Positions 1-12,880 of a stretch of DNA of 64,000 nt are shown here, piece after piece; position 1 is the stretch's first letter; each line of letters starts with the position of its first letter. The notes beneath the pieces are model-generated. The model was not told the origin of the DNA and did not search any database. It saw nothing but the letters and a program-made list of their open reading frames with translations. Made by a program: the position numbers and the translations under genes. This stretch comes from Mimachlamys varia (Eukaryota; Mollusca; Bivalvia; Pectinida; Pectinidae), in the NCBI GenBank assembly GCA_947623455.1, contig OX392542.1, positions 15,693,625 to 15,757,624 on the forward strand, in the 5' to 3' direction.

Positions 1-425
1 GGTACCAAAGTAACACATGTTTGCTGTTATCAGAGTAATCTGTTATCATGGAAGCAGTTATGCATGTTACCATAGTAAAATATTGGGTTTGTTGCCAGGT
101 AACCAATACCGCAAGTCTGTTACATCAGAGTTGTTGGTACCTTTGCCAGAGCTTGTAAATATGTACCCTTATATTTCCTTGCCAACACACTCACATTTCA
201 CTTCTCCATTCTTGCCCAATCAAAGCCTGTGTTACATAATGTTATTATCACCTACGCATGTAAAACATCTCATTACTATATATATATATAAAGTGGTTTT
301 GAGATGTGTTTATAATTTTTTTTATAGAAATGTAAGTGCTACATTGTATATGTTAAAAGTTCCAAAGTTCATTCCAAATGTAACTAGTCACGCAGTAATC
401 AAAGACATGTATAACTCGCCGCAGG
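1..425. other. Unassigned sequence before the first satellite
   Basis: No exon is recognisable here. An open frame of 139 codons (17-436, +) has no known motif and runs into a satellite, so I do not call it. GGTACC occurs at 1-6 and again near 136, with related flanking bases (an AAG/CTT inversion), giving a weak inverted repeat. A short (TA)n tract lies near 280-291. Confidence 0.5.
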
Positions 426-1336
426 TAGCTATATAGACTGTACTGTAGGTCTCGTTCTGCATCGTAGTATAGAGCAGGAAGCTAGTATATAGACTGTACT
501 GTAGCTATATAGACTGTACTGTAGGTCTAGTTCTGCATCGTAGTATAGAGCAGGAAGCTATATAGACTGTACTGTAGCTATATAGACTACTGTAGGTCTA
601 GTTCTGCATCGTAGTATAGAGCAGGAAGCTATATAGACTATACTGTAACTATATAGACTGTACTGTAGGTCTAGTTCTGCATCGTAGTATAGAGCAGGAA
701 GCTATATAGACTGTACTGTAACTATATAGACTGTACTGTAGGTCTAGTTCTGCATCGTAGTATAGAGCAGGAAGCTATATAGACTGTACTGTAGCTATAT
801 AGACTGTACTGTAGGTCTAGTTCTGCATCGTAGTATAGAGCAGGAAGCTATATAGACTATACTGTAGCTATATAGACTACTGTAGGTCTAGTTCTGCATC
901 GTAGTATAGAGCAGGAAGCTATATAGACTGTACTGTAGCTATATAGACTGTACTGTAGGTCTAGTTCTGCATCGTAGTATAGAGCAGGAAGCTATATAGA
1001 CTGTACTGTAGCTATATAGACTACTGTAGGTCTAGTTCTGCATCGTAGTATAGAGCAGGAAGCTAGTATATAGACTGTACTGTAGGTCTAGTTCTGCATC
1101 GTAGTATAGAGCAGGAAGCTATATAGACTGTACTGTAGCTATATAGACTACTGTAGGTCTAGTTCTGCATTGTAGTATAGAGCAGGAAGCTATATAGACT
1201 GTACTGTAGCTTTATAAACTGTATTGTAGGTCTAGTTCTGCATCGTAGTATAGAGCAGGAAGCTTTATTAAGCTATATAGACTGTACTGTAGCTTTATAG
1301 ACTGTATTGTAGGTCTAGTTCTGCATCATACTATAG
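426..1336. repeat. Tandem satellite of ~53/70/73-bp units
   Basis: About 13 tandem units each contain the block TTCTGCATCGTAGTATAGAG, followed by one or two copies of a 20-bp subunit, GCTATATAGACTGTACTGTA. Units with one subunit are about 53 bp and units with two are about 73 bp. A recurring variant that lost three bases (AGACTACTGTA) gives about 70 bp. The last two units, after about 1200, are more diverged, as expected at an array edge. No coding potential is visible. Confidence 0.95.
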
Positions 1337-2635
1337 ACAGCTGACGATAGACTAGGATTACAGTAGCCAGCTCTATATACTGATTTGTTACAACGGGCTA
1401 GTTTTGTTTATTTGGAAGGAAATCTGTTGACACACTGAGCTTTATCAGAGGAGCATCGAAATTGATTTAAATTTATCACTATAGTCTATTGTAACTTTGA
1501 TCGAACAACTCTGGTCCAAGTTAAATGGGAAGTGCCCTAACTATTTCATTTTGAGGCTGATAATTTTTAACTATTAGTGAGTGAAGAACTTCGTCATTTG
1601 ATCAAATGTTACTTTACTTTCAGTATGTCTTTGTATAAAAAATATTCATTATTGGGAATATAAACTTGATGAATTCAATTGTTAATAGATTTTAAACTTC
1701 GTTTTGATATCAATGTATAGGAACTGAGCAAACTTTAGATCTGCATCTATAAAATTTGACACAGAAAGAATATCCTGATAAATTCAAAATCAAAGTAAGA
1801 TTGGAAATGAAATTTTGTTGTGTTTATACAGCCCCTTTTAATTCTTGGAATTGTGAAAAAGTTTTCATTTGCAATGTATTTATAGTAACACAGATATATA
1901 TCACCCACACATACTGATTAATCATAACCCTGTGTAGACCTATTGTATACACCTTACTTATTCTTGCTGGTTGATGATTCCTGACCAAGATTTATCTAGT
2001 AGTTTAGCCTGGTTAACATATTCACAATCTGACAAACTGTTACGCCGAATTGTTTATCGAGCAGTTTTGTCTGATGTGCAATATATCATAACATTCAGCA
2101 TTCCTCATGCATTAATTGAACTCTTATTCCATTGAATATTCATTAATAGTCAAATGATAGTATTTGCATAATTATTTTGTTTGTATATTTAAAACAAGAT
2201 GGAGGTGCTCCATGTTTGTTTGATATTTAGAGTCTTACCGATTGTGTCCAACTTGTAAAATGACTATTTTTTTGCCCGTATTTGTTCACTGTTAACCAAG
2301 TCTAATTTGTGTTTGCATATCATTAATTTAGAATTTATAATTTTTTGTAATAATTATGTTAATGAGGTTGTGATTTTATGTAACAGATTCTATGTTATAA
2401 AGATTATATTATGTATCCCTTTGTAGGTGTATTTGTATTACAGGCATTTCAGTAAGCTAATTCTACAAGATCTGTGTTTTTCTGTTTGTGAAGTATTTTG
2501 CATATCTTATGTTTTTCGTCATTTTCAGTGAATATTCAGTATGGAATTTACATGGTGCATGTTTGTATACACATAGATACCAGTTTTAAATTTTATACAT
2601 TTAATTCATGATTGATTGGTTTTGATAATCATTGA
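1337..2635. other. T-rich non-coding stretch
   Basis: I see no exon here. The plus strand is rich in T and TG, and this continues to about 5.8 kb. That would fit a long 3' untranslated region or intron read on the plus strand, but no stop codon with a preceding coding exon can be identified. Confidence 0.4.
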
Positions 2636-2729
2636 CTTACCTCATGTACCCCTGAAGAAGCATTTGGAGTCATCCAATTAAGAATTTGGAACGGTTCATT
2701 GTGGAGTTTCAGGGGTGAATGAGTTAAGG
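2636..2729. mobile_element. ~95-bp MITE, copy 1
   Basis: The left end (CTTACCTCATGTACCCCTGAA) is the inverted complement of the right end (TTCAGGGGTGAATGAGTTAAG) with few mismatches. The interior also holds a TTGGAGTCATCCAA dyad. The same arrangement recurs at 3011-3113, 4853-4946 and 21516-21608. Small size, terminal inverted repeats and dispersal fit a non-autonomous DNA transposon (MITE). No transposase source is in the window. Confidence 0.7.
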
Positions 2730-3010
2730 ATCCAAGTGTGGGCTAAACACTAGAGAGTTATGATGTGTTTTTCATATATTTACAGTTACCTCCCCTTAAC
2801 TTTGTACATGACAAAACTACAGAACAAAAAGTACTTAAACAGAACAATTAGCTCAGTTGGTTAGAGTGACAGTAAAAACTAGAGAGTTCCACTCTGACTT
2901 TTCTTGTACTTACCGCACTTACAATCTACAGTCTTGTTCCAGCCCCCCTTACATTATCATTCCGAACTCTGTCATTGATCATTGATATAGTTCTTTTGAT
3001 AAATTCATTC

Positions 3011-3113
3011 TATTAACTCATTCCCTCCCCTTCCCCGAAATTTCATAATGAACTATTTCAAACTTTGAAATGGGAGGTTCCAAAAGTGTCATTGGGGATG
3101 AATGAGTCAAAGT
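3011..3113. mobile_element. ~95-bp MITE, copy 2
   Basis: The left end TTAACTCATTCCCTCCCC mirrors the right end ATTGGGGATGAATGAGTC. The interior has TTTCAAACTTTGAAA and a GAACTATTTC/GGAGGTTCC-type dyad. It is diverged from copy 1 but symmetrical in the same way, and sits about 280 bp from it. Confidence 0.6.
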
Positions 3114-3659
3114 CTCTCAATGTTATGTTCTGGAATAGCCTTTATATTTGAGAGCATTTCTTCTCTGTTTAGCTAGCTGTCAGAGAAACCCTGCGGTAAT
3201 TAAAACAGTTTGAAATTACCAATGACATATCTAATTTATCCCCTGAAGTCGGAGTCAAAAATTTCCTGGTAGTTTAGATCTAGCTATAGCTATCCATCAG
3301 CTTGTCCTTGAATGACCTTAGCTGTTGAAGGTTCAGCCCTATACAACAAGCTTTCCCCTACATTCCAACGATGGCTTGAATATGTGGGTCACAAAAGGGT
3401 GTATAGCAGTCGATAGTAGGTATTTGTCCAGTAAAGTTTAGGTTGTGTTCAATGTTTGGTGTCTATAAGGTTTATAACCTTACGGAGATGATGCACTAGA
3501 TCAAAAGATATTATAATGTACGTTTATAGTGCTGTAATTGTCAATACGTTATATTGTAATATTAAGAGATTATCCGGTAATGTTACCTTTGAAAACTTTC
3601 TACATGGATGCCGTTATTGTAAACTGGAAGTAAGCTGTTACAGTTTGAGGAGATGGTGG

Positions 3660-3965
3660 TGGTGTAATTTTACAGAAAATGTGCTGTAACTTTAAATAGC
3701 ATGTGCTGTAACTTTACAGTGTATGTGCTGTAATATACAAAAATGTGCTGTAATTTTCAAATACTGTGCATTGAACTTCACCAGTATGTACTGTAATTTG
3801 AAATAATTGTGCTGTAATTTAAAAAAAAACTGTGCTGTAAAGATGCAGGGCAATTGCTGTAGTTTACAATAAAATGTGCTGTAATTTGCAAAATTGTGCT
3901 GGAGCTTTACCGAGCATACATGTGGTAATTTACAAAAATAGGAGTAAATTAGCAATTCACAAGAA
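3660..3965. repeat. Degenerate ~20-26-bp repeats, core GTGCTGTAATTT
   Basis: About a dozen irregular copies of GTGCTGTAA(C/T)TTnnAAA occur with variable spacing. They share the core CTGTAATTTACA with the regular array that follows directly, so this looks like the older, decayed flank of the same satellite. An 87-codon minus-strand open frame here is a by-product of the repeat. Confidence 0.8.
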
Positions 3966-3977
3966 ATGATGTGTACA

Positions 3978-4318
3978 TTTATGCTGTAATTTACAGGATC
4001 AATACTGTAACATGATACTGTAATTTACCGGATCAATACTGTAACATGATACTGTAATTTACAGGATCAATACTGTAACATGATACTGTAATTTACCGAA
4101 TCAATACTGTAACATGATACTGTAATTTACAGGATCAATGCTGTAACGTGATACTGTAATTTACCGGATCAATACTGTAACATGATACTGTAATTTACAG
4201 GATCAATACTGTAACATGATACTGTAATTTACCGAATCAATACTGTAACATGATACTGTAATTTACAGGATCAATGCTGTAACGTGATACTGTAATTTAC
4301 AGGATCAATGCTGTAACG
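3978..4318. repeat. 34-bp satellite with a 4-unit higher-order repeat
   Basis: Exact 34-bp units run from 4013 to 4318, with a partial unit before. Variants at two sites (CAGGA, CCGGA or CCGAA; ACTGTAACA or GCTGTAACG) appear in the order CCGGA, CAGGA, CCGAA, CAGGA+GCTGTAACG. This four-unit block (136 bp) is repeated exactly, at 4013-4148 and 4149-4284, followed by one extra unit. Each unit holds the 13-bp near-palindrome CTGTAATTTACAG. Confidence 0.95.
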
Positions 4319-4852
4319 TGATGGTGCTGTCTGATGCGATACCCCAGTTTTTACACCTTTACACCTTTATATATGTAAAAGCGTTGAACATATCTATGCA
4401 TTTGTATGTGTACACACTGTTGGAAGTGATACTTGAATGTGATTGGCCTCGGCTATTGTTGTTTGGTGCTTTACTGTGTAGGGCAAAAATAAACAACAGT
4501 ACACTGTATGTTTAAAGTTCATTCCAAATACTGTCTTAAAGTTAATAGAATGTAGTTTGTAAAGTTTGACAGTCTGTACATTCATGTATGTATGTAGTTT
4601 TATTGGTCTTTTTTTCAGATAAGTTTTTTGCACTATTAAGTAAATTTTGATTCCTCTACACTGAACTTCAAATTTGTGTAACTCCTTTTTATTGAACGTT
4701 TTATGATGCACCAGGTTCTTGATATGCTAATTAATATCATGCTAAAGTATACTTAACTTAGTATGTGAACTGTATCAAATTATTTTTGTAAATGTTTCTT
4801 TTAAGCCAAATTGGTCCAGGTGTTGTTAGTGCTAATTAAGAAGTTGTGATAT

Positions 4853-4946
4853 TAAGGTAAACACAATCGCGCCTGAAGACATTTGAACTCTTCCAATTCA
4901 AAGGATGGAATAGTTGATCATGTAATTTAAAGGATGAACGAGTTAT
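4853..4946. mobile_element. ~95-bp MITE, copy 3 (diverged)
   Basis: It has the family layout: GCCTGAAGACATTTGAAC, a TTCCAATTC/GGATGGAA dyad and the right end GGATGAACGAGTTATAA. The left terminal repeat is largely eroded. It is identified by similarity to the copies at 2636 and 21516. Confidence 0.5.
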
Positions 4947-5184
4947 AAAGACACGTAGCATTTTGATGTTGTTTAGTTCTTTACATTAGTACACTGTATA
5001 TGGATTTAATTGTACCCCTTTGTCTTGTCATTAGGTTGTAAATTAACAATTTGATTTAATTGGCCGTAAAAAGCATATGTTTTGATTGAGGAAAGCTGTA
5101 TTATACAATTTTCCTGTTGACTTCAAAGATTTTGTAAACATTTCCTTGTTATATCTGATTGTTAAAGGTGTTGCCTTGTGTTAC

Positions 5185-5219
5185 AGGTCATGACCTTGAT
5201 AAGGTCATGACCTTGACCT
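5185..5219. promoter_or_regulatory. Cluster of five AGGTCA nuclear-receptor half-sites
   Basis: AGGTCATGACCT, a perfect inverted repeat of AGGTCA with no spacer, occurs at 5185-5196 and again at 5202-5213. A further TGACCT follows directly at 5214-5219, making a DR0. TCAAGGTCA, the extended half-site of ERR/SF-1/FTZ-F1 monomers, is readable on the minus strand. The arrangement matches known receptor-binding geometry. Whether it is functional or just a 17-bp tandem duplication is unknown, and no promoter is visible beside it. Confidence 0.35.
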
Positions 5220-7550
5220 TTGGTGCTTTGAGCGGTGTGTATTGGTCATGTATGCATTGTTGCATGTGAAATTGCTGAAATGATCTTGAAACTTGTAATT
5301 TTTCAATTAAATGTTAAATTATGATTTTTTTAAAATTGCTTTTCCACATTTCTGAATTGATAGATTTGGAGAAATTTTTCCTGTATTATGTAGATTGTCA
5401 CTAAGTGATCATGTCGCTAAGGTACAAAACACACAAGACCTAAATTTTCTTCAATGTACTTATTTAAATTTGAATACTCGTAGGGGACAGATAACCCCTG
5501 CTTTTTACAGATTCGATTGAGACTACATTGTAATTGTGGTGACCATTATACAGTAGTTTCAATATTGTAAATGAGAAATCATTAAACAATAAGATACATT
5601 TTTTATCCAATTAATCATCACCGGAGTAAAAGTAACTGATAATTTGAGGAAAATAGAAATAATATTGCAACAGTTCTTTACCATTTTATTCTTTGGTAAT
5701 GTTAGTTGTAACTTAATTAATAACATGATGTAAAAATACACGTTATCATCTTTCGGAATGGAGGGATCTTTCACTAACCCTTTGTAATGTTAGACCTACA
5801 GTAATAGGTCTCGTAGTCTTCTCTATCCTTTATTCTAACACTAAATACTATTTACATATTTTCACAATTGTTAAAGAAAGCTTGCTGAATGTCTGTAATA
5901 GATGGTACGGAATAAAAATCTGACACTAGACCCAAGTTTTATGTTTTTTTTCTGCTTATTCACTTTCCTCAACTTTTACTTACAATATAACTGAACAGGG
6001 ACAGCTTACAATATAACTGAACAGGGACAGCTTAAAATTGATTTGAACGATAAGGGAACAACTTCGATTTATCAATAATGAACTTTCACTTTTCTGGCAG
6101 CAATATCCCTGCTTCCTCAACTTGGATCAGCAAGTCAAAACTTTTGACGGAATACTATAATTATTGTATACAAGTATTCTTGAATTTGCCCTTTCTACAC
6201 TTTAAGTGTTGTTTAATTATATAATGAAGGAGGCTAAGTTAATCCATGTATGATCTGTTAGCATAATTACTCTCTCACCATTGACGCTTTCTGCACCATA
6301 GCTATGTAAAAAAGACTGGATTCTAAAGAAACTTTCGTCAATATAGACATTAATCAATGACAAGCGCTGTGCTTAAAGATGGGCATAACCTGTACTTATT
6401 TAATACAATATTGACCTATTACTGTCCGACTAGTTTTAACACAATTACTGTAGAAATTGTCAAAATTCTGATGAGCTGCGCAAAAGAAGCACTCTTTGTA
6501 TAAAAATGATATCAGCAAATACTAAGAAAACAACAGAAACTATATCTGCGGTTTGATATGGAAACATCTTAATGGTAAGAGTTCATAGGGAGTGGAATAA
6601 ATAGAAATAGAAATAAATAGCTGGTCTCTTTCTCGGCCGTCTCGTTTATGCCAGGAGCTGGATTCCATTGACGTATTATTCGGATACAGAATGTTGACTG
6701 CTAACCAACAGTTTCCAAAAAACAGATTGATGTGGCGTTGACAACTGTAATGGTCGCCATCATGATTTCATTACAAAATATGCTGTTTTTTCTGTGTTAT
6801 TTAAAGGTCGATGATACACTAGTATCCTTACCATTACGATTACCCCAGTTCTCGCCATGAGAACATGACATTGCATGGATTTGATCTAGATTTATTATTT
6901 GGGTGTCTTCCGGAACGTCTGGACTCGTAGCTCGTAAGATTCTGGTAATATTCATTTCCTTTTACTTGATTCAACCTGTTGCACTGTTAAATAGCAAGTA
7001 TATTATTCTGCTTTATATCTACCGTGAGTTCAAAATGATGGAAAAATTTTGATTTTTTTTACTTAACACAAGATCAAAATTTTAGATAGAAAGGAGCATC
7101 TGAGTTTGTGATTGAGCACATTCTCGTATATACGGACCCTGATCTTATTCTCTGTATACGTTTGTTGAATTTAGCCTTATGACGATTTCCCTTTTCCGTA
7201 CATGTGGTATACATGTACATAAGAACTTGATAGATTGTTCAAAACATACTTTTGGTTCAGTTGCATTCTGTATGCTATGTTGCAGAGCTGTTTAAAGTTG
7301 GAGCCTATTTGTGACGTCACATTTCCCAAGAAATTAACACCGACTTAAATTGGAAACATCCTGTTCGCAACATTTCGCCTAGCTTCAAACAGCTCAACAA
7401 GATACCCTACAGAGTACATTAATTGCAATAAAATTGTGTTTTGGAAACTCAAACAACGTAAAAAAAATACAAACAAAACTTATTTAAATTAATCAAGCTG
7501 TTATTTTATAGTGACATTTTCCAAAATAGTTGAAATGCATTAAATTATAT
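5220..7550. other. Non-coding stretch, nothing recognised
   Basis: No exon or repeat family is recognised, apart from an AT-rich background, a directly repeated CTTACAATATAACTGAACAG near 5980-6032, and one TGACGTCA at 7312. Confidence 0.4.
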
Positions 7551-7798
7551 AACTGTAAAAGCCAACATTTTCGCGAGTGGAAATTTTCGCTTAGTCAGCC
7601 TCCAAACTGTTCGCGGTGTGGAAAATTTCGCACCGTCCGTCATTCTGTTTTGCACTGTGTACCTATAATACTACTATACACTGTAGCGATTGATTGAATA
7701 GTGTTAAATATGTTTGCGTATGGATATATTCGCGAAGATTTAATGCCAGCGAAATAAGCGAAAATTTCCACACCGAAAACAATTCCACTTTTACAGTA
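7551..7798. mobile_element. ~250-bp MITE with ACTGTAAAAG termini
   Basis: The left end (AACTGTAAAAGCCAACATTT, then TCGCGAGTGGAAATTTTCGC) is complementary to the right end (GCGAAAATTTCCACACCG, then CCACTTTTACAGT) over about 45 bp with several mismatches. CpG-containing TTCGCG blocks sit inside both arms. There is no open frame. Length and terminal symmetry fit a non-autonomous DNA transposon; the superfamily is not determined. Confidence 0.7.
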
Positions 7799-8324
7799 GA
7801 AAATGTCGAGTGCGACATTACTTTGTGTTTTGTACTTTATATCATAGAAAAATGATAGTCAGTACTTACATTTTGAGTGCAGATTGTGAATAATTACTTT
7901 AACTTTATTGCAGATTGCATTCTCTGAGGTAATGTTAAATCTGATAACCACTCTCATTTGCTTCCTCTAAACAATTCACTTTTTAATACATTGACTATTT
8001 GTGTAATATTTCTAATCTACACATACAATGTTTTGCAGTCGTGTCATTACAATAGAATCCCCGCTAAGTGTTAAAAACGCCCGACAAAATTAAATACACG
8101 ATGTACGTGAATAGATGCGAACCGTTTCTTCGCTAGAGTTTTCTGCTTGAAAGGTTTCAATCGAAATTAAATTAATTTTTCAAAGTCTTCATCAACAAAT
8201 TCAAAATTTCCATTTAACCATTAATGATGTGATGTCTTTATACAGCAAGATATTAATATACTCGCTATTCAACACTTCTTATATTTCTTCCCCAACCCCC
8301 TCAAAGAAAAAAGAAAACATCAGA

Positions 8325-9335
8325 GTATACCGAAGTGTCAACAAAACCACAATCCGATCAAAACATCGATTATACCAGGGGGTAAACTATTAAAAAGAAA
8401 TATTTACAAGGAGGATTTGTAAAATTACATATCAAGAATAAGACCAGCTGTTCCGGAATAGTAAGCGTCTTCTGCACAATCGACGACACCTGCCATGTAA
8501 ATCTTGGTCACATCCAAGTAAACATCAAGTCCTCAAAATGAGAACCGATTCATCATTGTCAATCACAAGAAGTAAGCACAACAATAAGCATACTCAAACG
8601 TTCATCTTTATATCACACAAAGATACAAAATATTTCACAATGAGAAAAAAATAGCGACCATACAACTTGCTCTTAGTTCTGATCAACCTGCATCCCTCGA
8701 ATCCCTGTGTTTTAAGTTTGTTTGTCAGCAGTCAAAATCGTCCACAAAAATCTCGATATTAAGAGCAAGCCCTAGAATAACGAATCAACCATAGGTTAGA
8801 GATGCAGGGATGTTACTATCAAAATAAGGAAAGTTCACGGTCGGAAAATTGGAATCGTCCCGTTTATCCTTTAGCTTAGCAGCAGGCTGTGCATGTTGGT
8901 CATATAGAGATCAAGATAAGCAGCTGAGGTTGAAGAGTCTATTGTGTCCTTTATTTCAAGTGCAGAAGGGTATATACGATCGACGTGGTCAGCAAACTTC
9001 TTCTTGTTTATAGACAACACATCGTCGATATATCTGAAAGTGAAAAGAAAGGATATGGCAAGGTTTGTTTACTTGTCCTGATTAGCTCTTCCACAAATTC
9101 AGCCTCGTATGGAAACAAAAACAAGTCAGCTAAGAGTGGGGCACAGTTTGTTCCCATGGGAATGCATGCCAACAGTCTGCTTGAAAATCTTTCCTCAAGT
9201 ATATTTCATCTTGGCTTTTTGTGTTTTTCGCAAAGTATGTTTCGAAATAGCTCACTACCATATATTTCTATCGACATCTGCCTTTCTTGAAAAAGAAATT
9301 TCTCATAACGAGAGATTTCACCCTATACCTGTTTT
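8325..9335 (-). mobile_element. Penelope-like-type retroelement remnant, 3' portion
   Basis: The minus strand matches the element at 38.9-40.3 kb. On the plus strand it starts with the shared 3' terminus (TACCGAAGTGTCAACAAAAC), followed by the 3' untranslated region (TGTTCCGGAATAGTAAGCG). It then covers the C-terminal and catalytic part of the reverse transcriptase, with the region encoding the YIDD box near 9010-9040. The reading frame is broken in several places, so no protein is expected. Open frames on the plus strand (8985-9381) are antisense shadows. Similarity fades after about 9.33 kb. Confidence 0.75.
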
Positions 9336-12300
9336 TATACAGACTCACAAGGTCTTATTTATTGTTGATATGCTGACATAAAGTTTTCATTCAACTGTAA
9401 GCTACTTCCAATTGCAAGTATTGATCTGATTTGGGTCTTGATATCCGCAAAACTAGAATCATTGTTTTCACGATTACATTCATGTACATATTGTTATGAT
9501 ACACGTGGTTCGTGTTTTTATGAAGAGATGGATGCAAATCAAATTAAAATGTTCTCTTCGCTATAGTTTCTAGTCATTGGCAAAACCTGACTGCTAGCAA
9601 TCTATGATAATCCCGTTAAAAAAATAACGACTGCAGTATAATAATGTCTTTACTGAACCTGCCGAATCCAACCAAATCTTTTTTGAATGAAGGGATGGAA
9701 TTAACAGTGCTCCTTTTCGCAAGGATGTTTATTATGCTTTTTATTGTTTATATGAACGGCTGAGTAAAGTACGTGCCTCTTTCGCTCGAAAACATACTGA
9801 TTTCCACAACATGTGTAAACATCTGTGCGTGTTTGTACAAGTGGGAAAAGAAACGTGCAGCATAATTATATTCAAGAGCTGTCTGACGCAAACTAAGACC
9901 TTGTTTACTCATCAAAAAGTGATGTGCCGTTCACAGTATGTGGTTGTCATGTTATCGATGCTAACATTGTAAAATCCATCACACGCTTCTCTTGTCTGCA
10001 TACACAGCCGCATCCATTCCTTATCTATATTTTTGAGCATCAATACTGCATGTCCTGTAGGTAGGTGTGTGTCGGTGAAATAAGTGAATATTCATGGGTT
10101 AATGTAACCTGTAATTCTCTCCTGATTGGCGTTATATCATATCAGGAGCGAAACGTGTCCTGAACGTAACATCTTAACAAGTCACAGTTGGACTAAAATA
10201 CGTCACGAAAATCGCAGATATTTATGTATTCCCCTACTTTTTAAATACGTAATATTTTCAGGATGTAGCGAGTTGACGCCAATGAATTTTTAAACAGTTA
10301 GATTTGGAGGAAAGATAACTTTCCATTTTGCTGGAGACATAACGGTCGTCATTCAATTGTTTGTTTCATAGTTCTTTATCTTGTTCATCCTGATCCCTTC
10401 CAACGCCTCACAGTTTGATGTTACAAACATGTAAACATGTATTCCTTGATGTAGATTTATATCATGCAGGTAGCAGAAAATCCTGAAGTCCATTTCGAGA
10501 TTTGCCATTATTACCCTGTAAGCCATTATGACCTTCTTAACACCTGATATGGTTTATATTATAAACACATACTGTGGATTTGATTTTTGATTAGTATTCC
10601 ACATATATCAAATCGGCCTGTGACGTTGGTTAAGCTTTTCCGCTTTTATGTTAACACCTGGAACGTAATTTGCTGTTGCAACGTAAGTTTCAGACTCATT
10701 ATCGTGGTTGTGAACTGCAATACATTACCGCTTGTGTTTGTCGTACCCTCCATATGAAATAAGTGTTTTAATTTTACTTAATTTGACTGAAACGATCTGA
10801 AGTAATTTACCGCTAACGCCGTTGTTTTCGTGGTGACTTTGCGCAACAATACGGGACATATACGTTATAATCTTCTTTTATCTACTTAAAGACCCAATGT
10901 ACATAACTTTCGGCAAAACGAAAATCAAGTCTAATACCTTATTATATGTATAGATTTAGTTAAGATTAACTGATATCAGCAAATGTCAAGATGAATTCTT
11001 ACGTGGTTACCGGTACAGCAGCAGTTGGAACGCGGTATTTGTAAACACGCGTCCATTTTGAACCGTCTTCTACTTTCGGTTTTTTGTCGAAGTGGGCCCC
11101 ATCTGAATTATTTTCAAATCATTGAATTTTTTTGTCATGAGTTTCTTGTTAGTTACCGCTCAGGTTTACTTCGTTTTAAGCTTATTTTTGCATGGTATCA
11201 ACTGGATTTTTTTTCATAATTTTTCAGAATCACGACAAAATTCCTGAAGTTACGTATATTGGGCCTTTAAAGTTCAACGAGCCTAAATAACGCAGTAGCC
11301 ACACTAAATTTGAAATCTGAAATGAATGTTTTTCAATAATCTTGATTAAAATCGGTATATTATAAGAATATATTGTACTTGGTTATTGGTTATAAAACGA
11401 TAACATAGCAAACTACAGAGACTTTAAAATATAGCATTAAGGCTGATGACTTCAGAGAAATAGCCCGTAGGATTTGAAACATGTCAATCTCTTCTGGGAC
11501 ACGTCTTAGTGCTGCGAAATAACATTTATTTTAAAGTTTATGTATATTCCAAGGTCATGCGGAGCTTTATTTCACTTTTAAAAGTTGTTGAGGGGGATGC
11601 CGACCTCATATTGACATAGATGTTGCAATGAGACACTACTAAAATCATAACAAAATCAAGTGGTGTTATATTTTAGCAGATTATAAATAAGAAAACAAAG
11701 GCAAAGTAAACTTGCTCGATAAATGAAGTTAGTATACGATGCCATTTGGTAACACTATATGATGTTATAAAAGCACTAGACGTGTTTTAATAATTGGAAT
11801 ACAAACTATCGTAATGTTTAAAGTATCGCTAGCTCCTGTATAACAACATTAAATGTGAAAAAAAGAAAGATATTGGATGTGAAGCTTTATAGTGTTTAAG
11901 GGTATGGATTAATGGTTTTGCACACATGAAGTCAGTAAATTGTGTTTCTATGATGTTTAACTATGAATTTTGAACATTCCAATAACATCCATCATCTACC
12001 TTTAACGCCGGTATGTCTCCCCACATCTAGATCAGAAACAAAACCATGCTCCGCATGACCGAGGTGTATAAATGAACTTTGAATAGTTAAAATAAATTCG
12101 TAGCATTCAATTAGTTTAATAAGAAGAGTGAGATGTTGTATGTCCGGTGAGCTAATTAAATGAAGACACAATCATTAATGCCTTATTATTGACTACGTTA
12201 ACCCTGTTACATACCTTTTAATTAACTTGTATACAGTTCAATATATCTAAATTACATAGAAATATTCTGATTTTTTTATCAGGGTCTTTGAATGATACAA

Positions 12301-12880
12301 ATCGGATAGTTGACATTTAGGATGACTGTTGTATGTTTAGGGTTCTTGTTGAACTCTTATCTTTGACCCCCATGATCAATGATAAAAAATAGTTCCGGTA
12401 GAAAATACCAATAAAATAGTTTATTGGCCAATATTCTGTATGTATTCCAATAGTAAATGTAATCAGAACAGGCAGACACATCTAGCCCAGTGATTGCATT
12501 AAAATTATGCTGATACTTCATATAGTGACACATGAAAACTGACATGTAGTATTTGAATTGATCTATGGACATGAAATTAAAGAAACCTCAAAGGGCGTCT
12601 TCATCATTATTCAGCAATATCCTATTGACATTTACACAGTATGACATTATTGTTCACATCCCGTCAAAACTTTCGAAAAAAAATGTGGTGACGTAGATTT
12701 CAGGAAGATTAAATTTTATTTTCCTCATAAATATCGCATGTAATGGGTACTGCAAAGGAAGCTTTATAATTGCTGACAAGATAGATACGAGCTTCATAAG
12801 AGGTTTTATCCAGGTAATATCCATGTCAGTAATTTGTTTATCATATAACTGACCCGTTCAGTCATGTCATACGGCCATGT
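9336..12880. other. Non-coding stretch, nothing recognised
   Basis: No supported exon or repeat. A weak CTCCTGA/TCAGGAG hairpin lies near 10119-10147, and TATAAAAG occurs at about 11768 without other promoter signals. Confidence 0.4.

Noticed and set aside
17..436. 139-codon open frame at the left edge
   Set aside because: No motif, no splice signal, and it runs into a satellite; composition is that of non-coding DNA.
2846..2875. TAGCTCAGTTGGTTAGAG, a tRNA A-box-like sequence
   Set aside because: No B box or cloverleaf follows; at most a decayed tRNA-derived SINE head.
6465..6495. CTGATGAG as a possible hammerhead core
   Set aside because: No stem II followed by GAAA can be formed; the same holds for CTGATGAG at about 56034 and CTGATGA at about 11441.
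7914..7928. Possible 15-nt microexon (TTTATTGCAG|...GAG|GTAATG)
   Set aside because: A 15-nt match flanked by AG and GT is expected by chance in 64 kb, and no neighbouring exon was found.
8985..9381. Two plus-strand open frames
   Set aside because: They are antisense to the degraded reverse transcriptase on the minus strand.
11768..11776. TATAAAAG as a promoter
   Set aside because: Isolated in AT-rich DNA with no initiator, exon or donor downstream; the same applies to TATAAAAG at about 43149.
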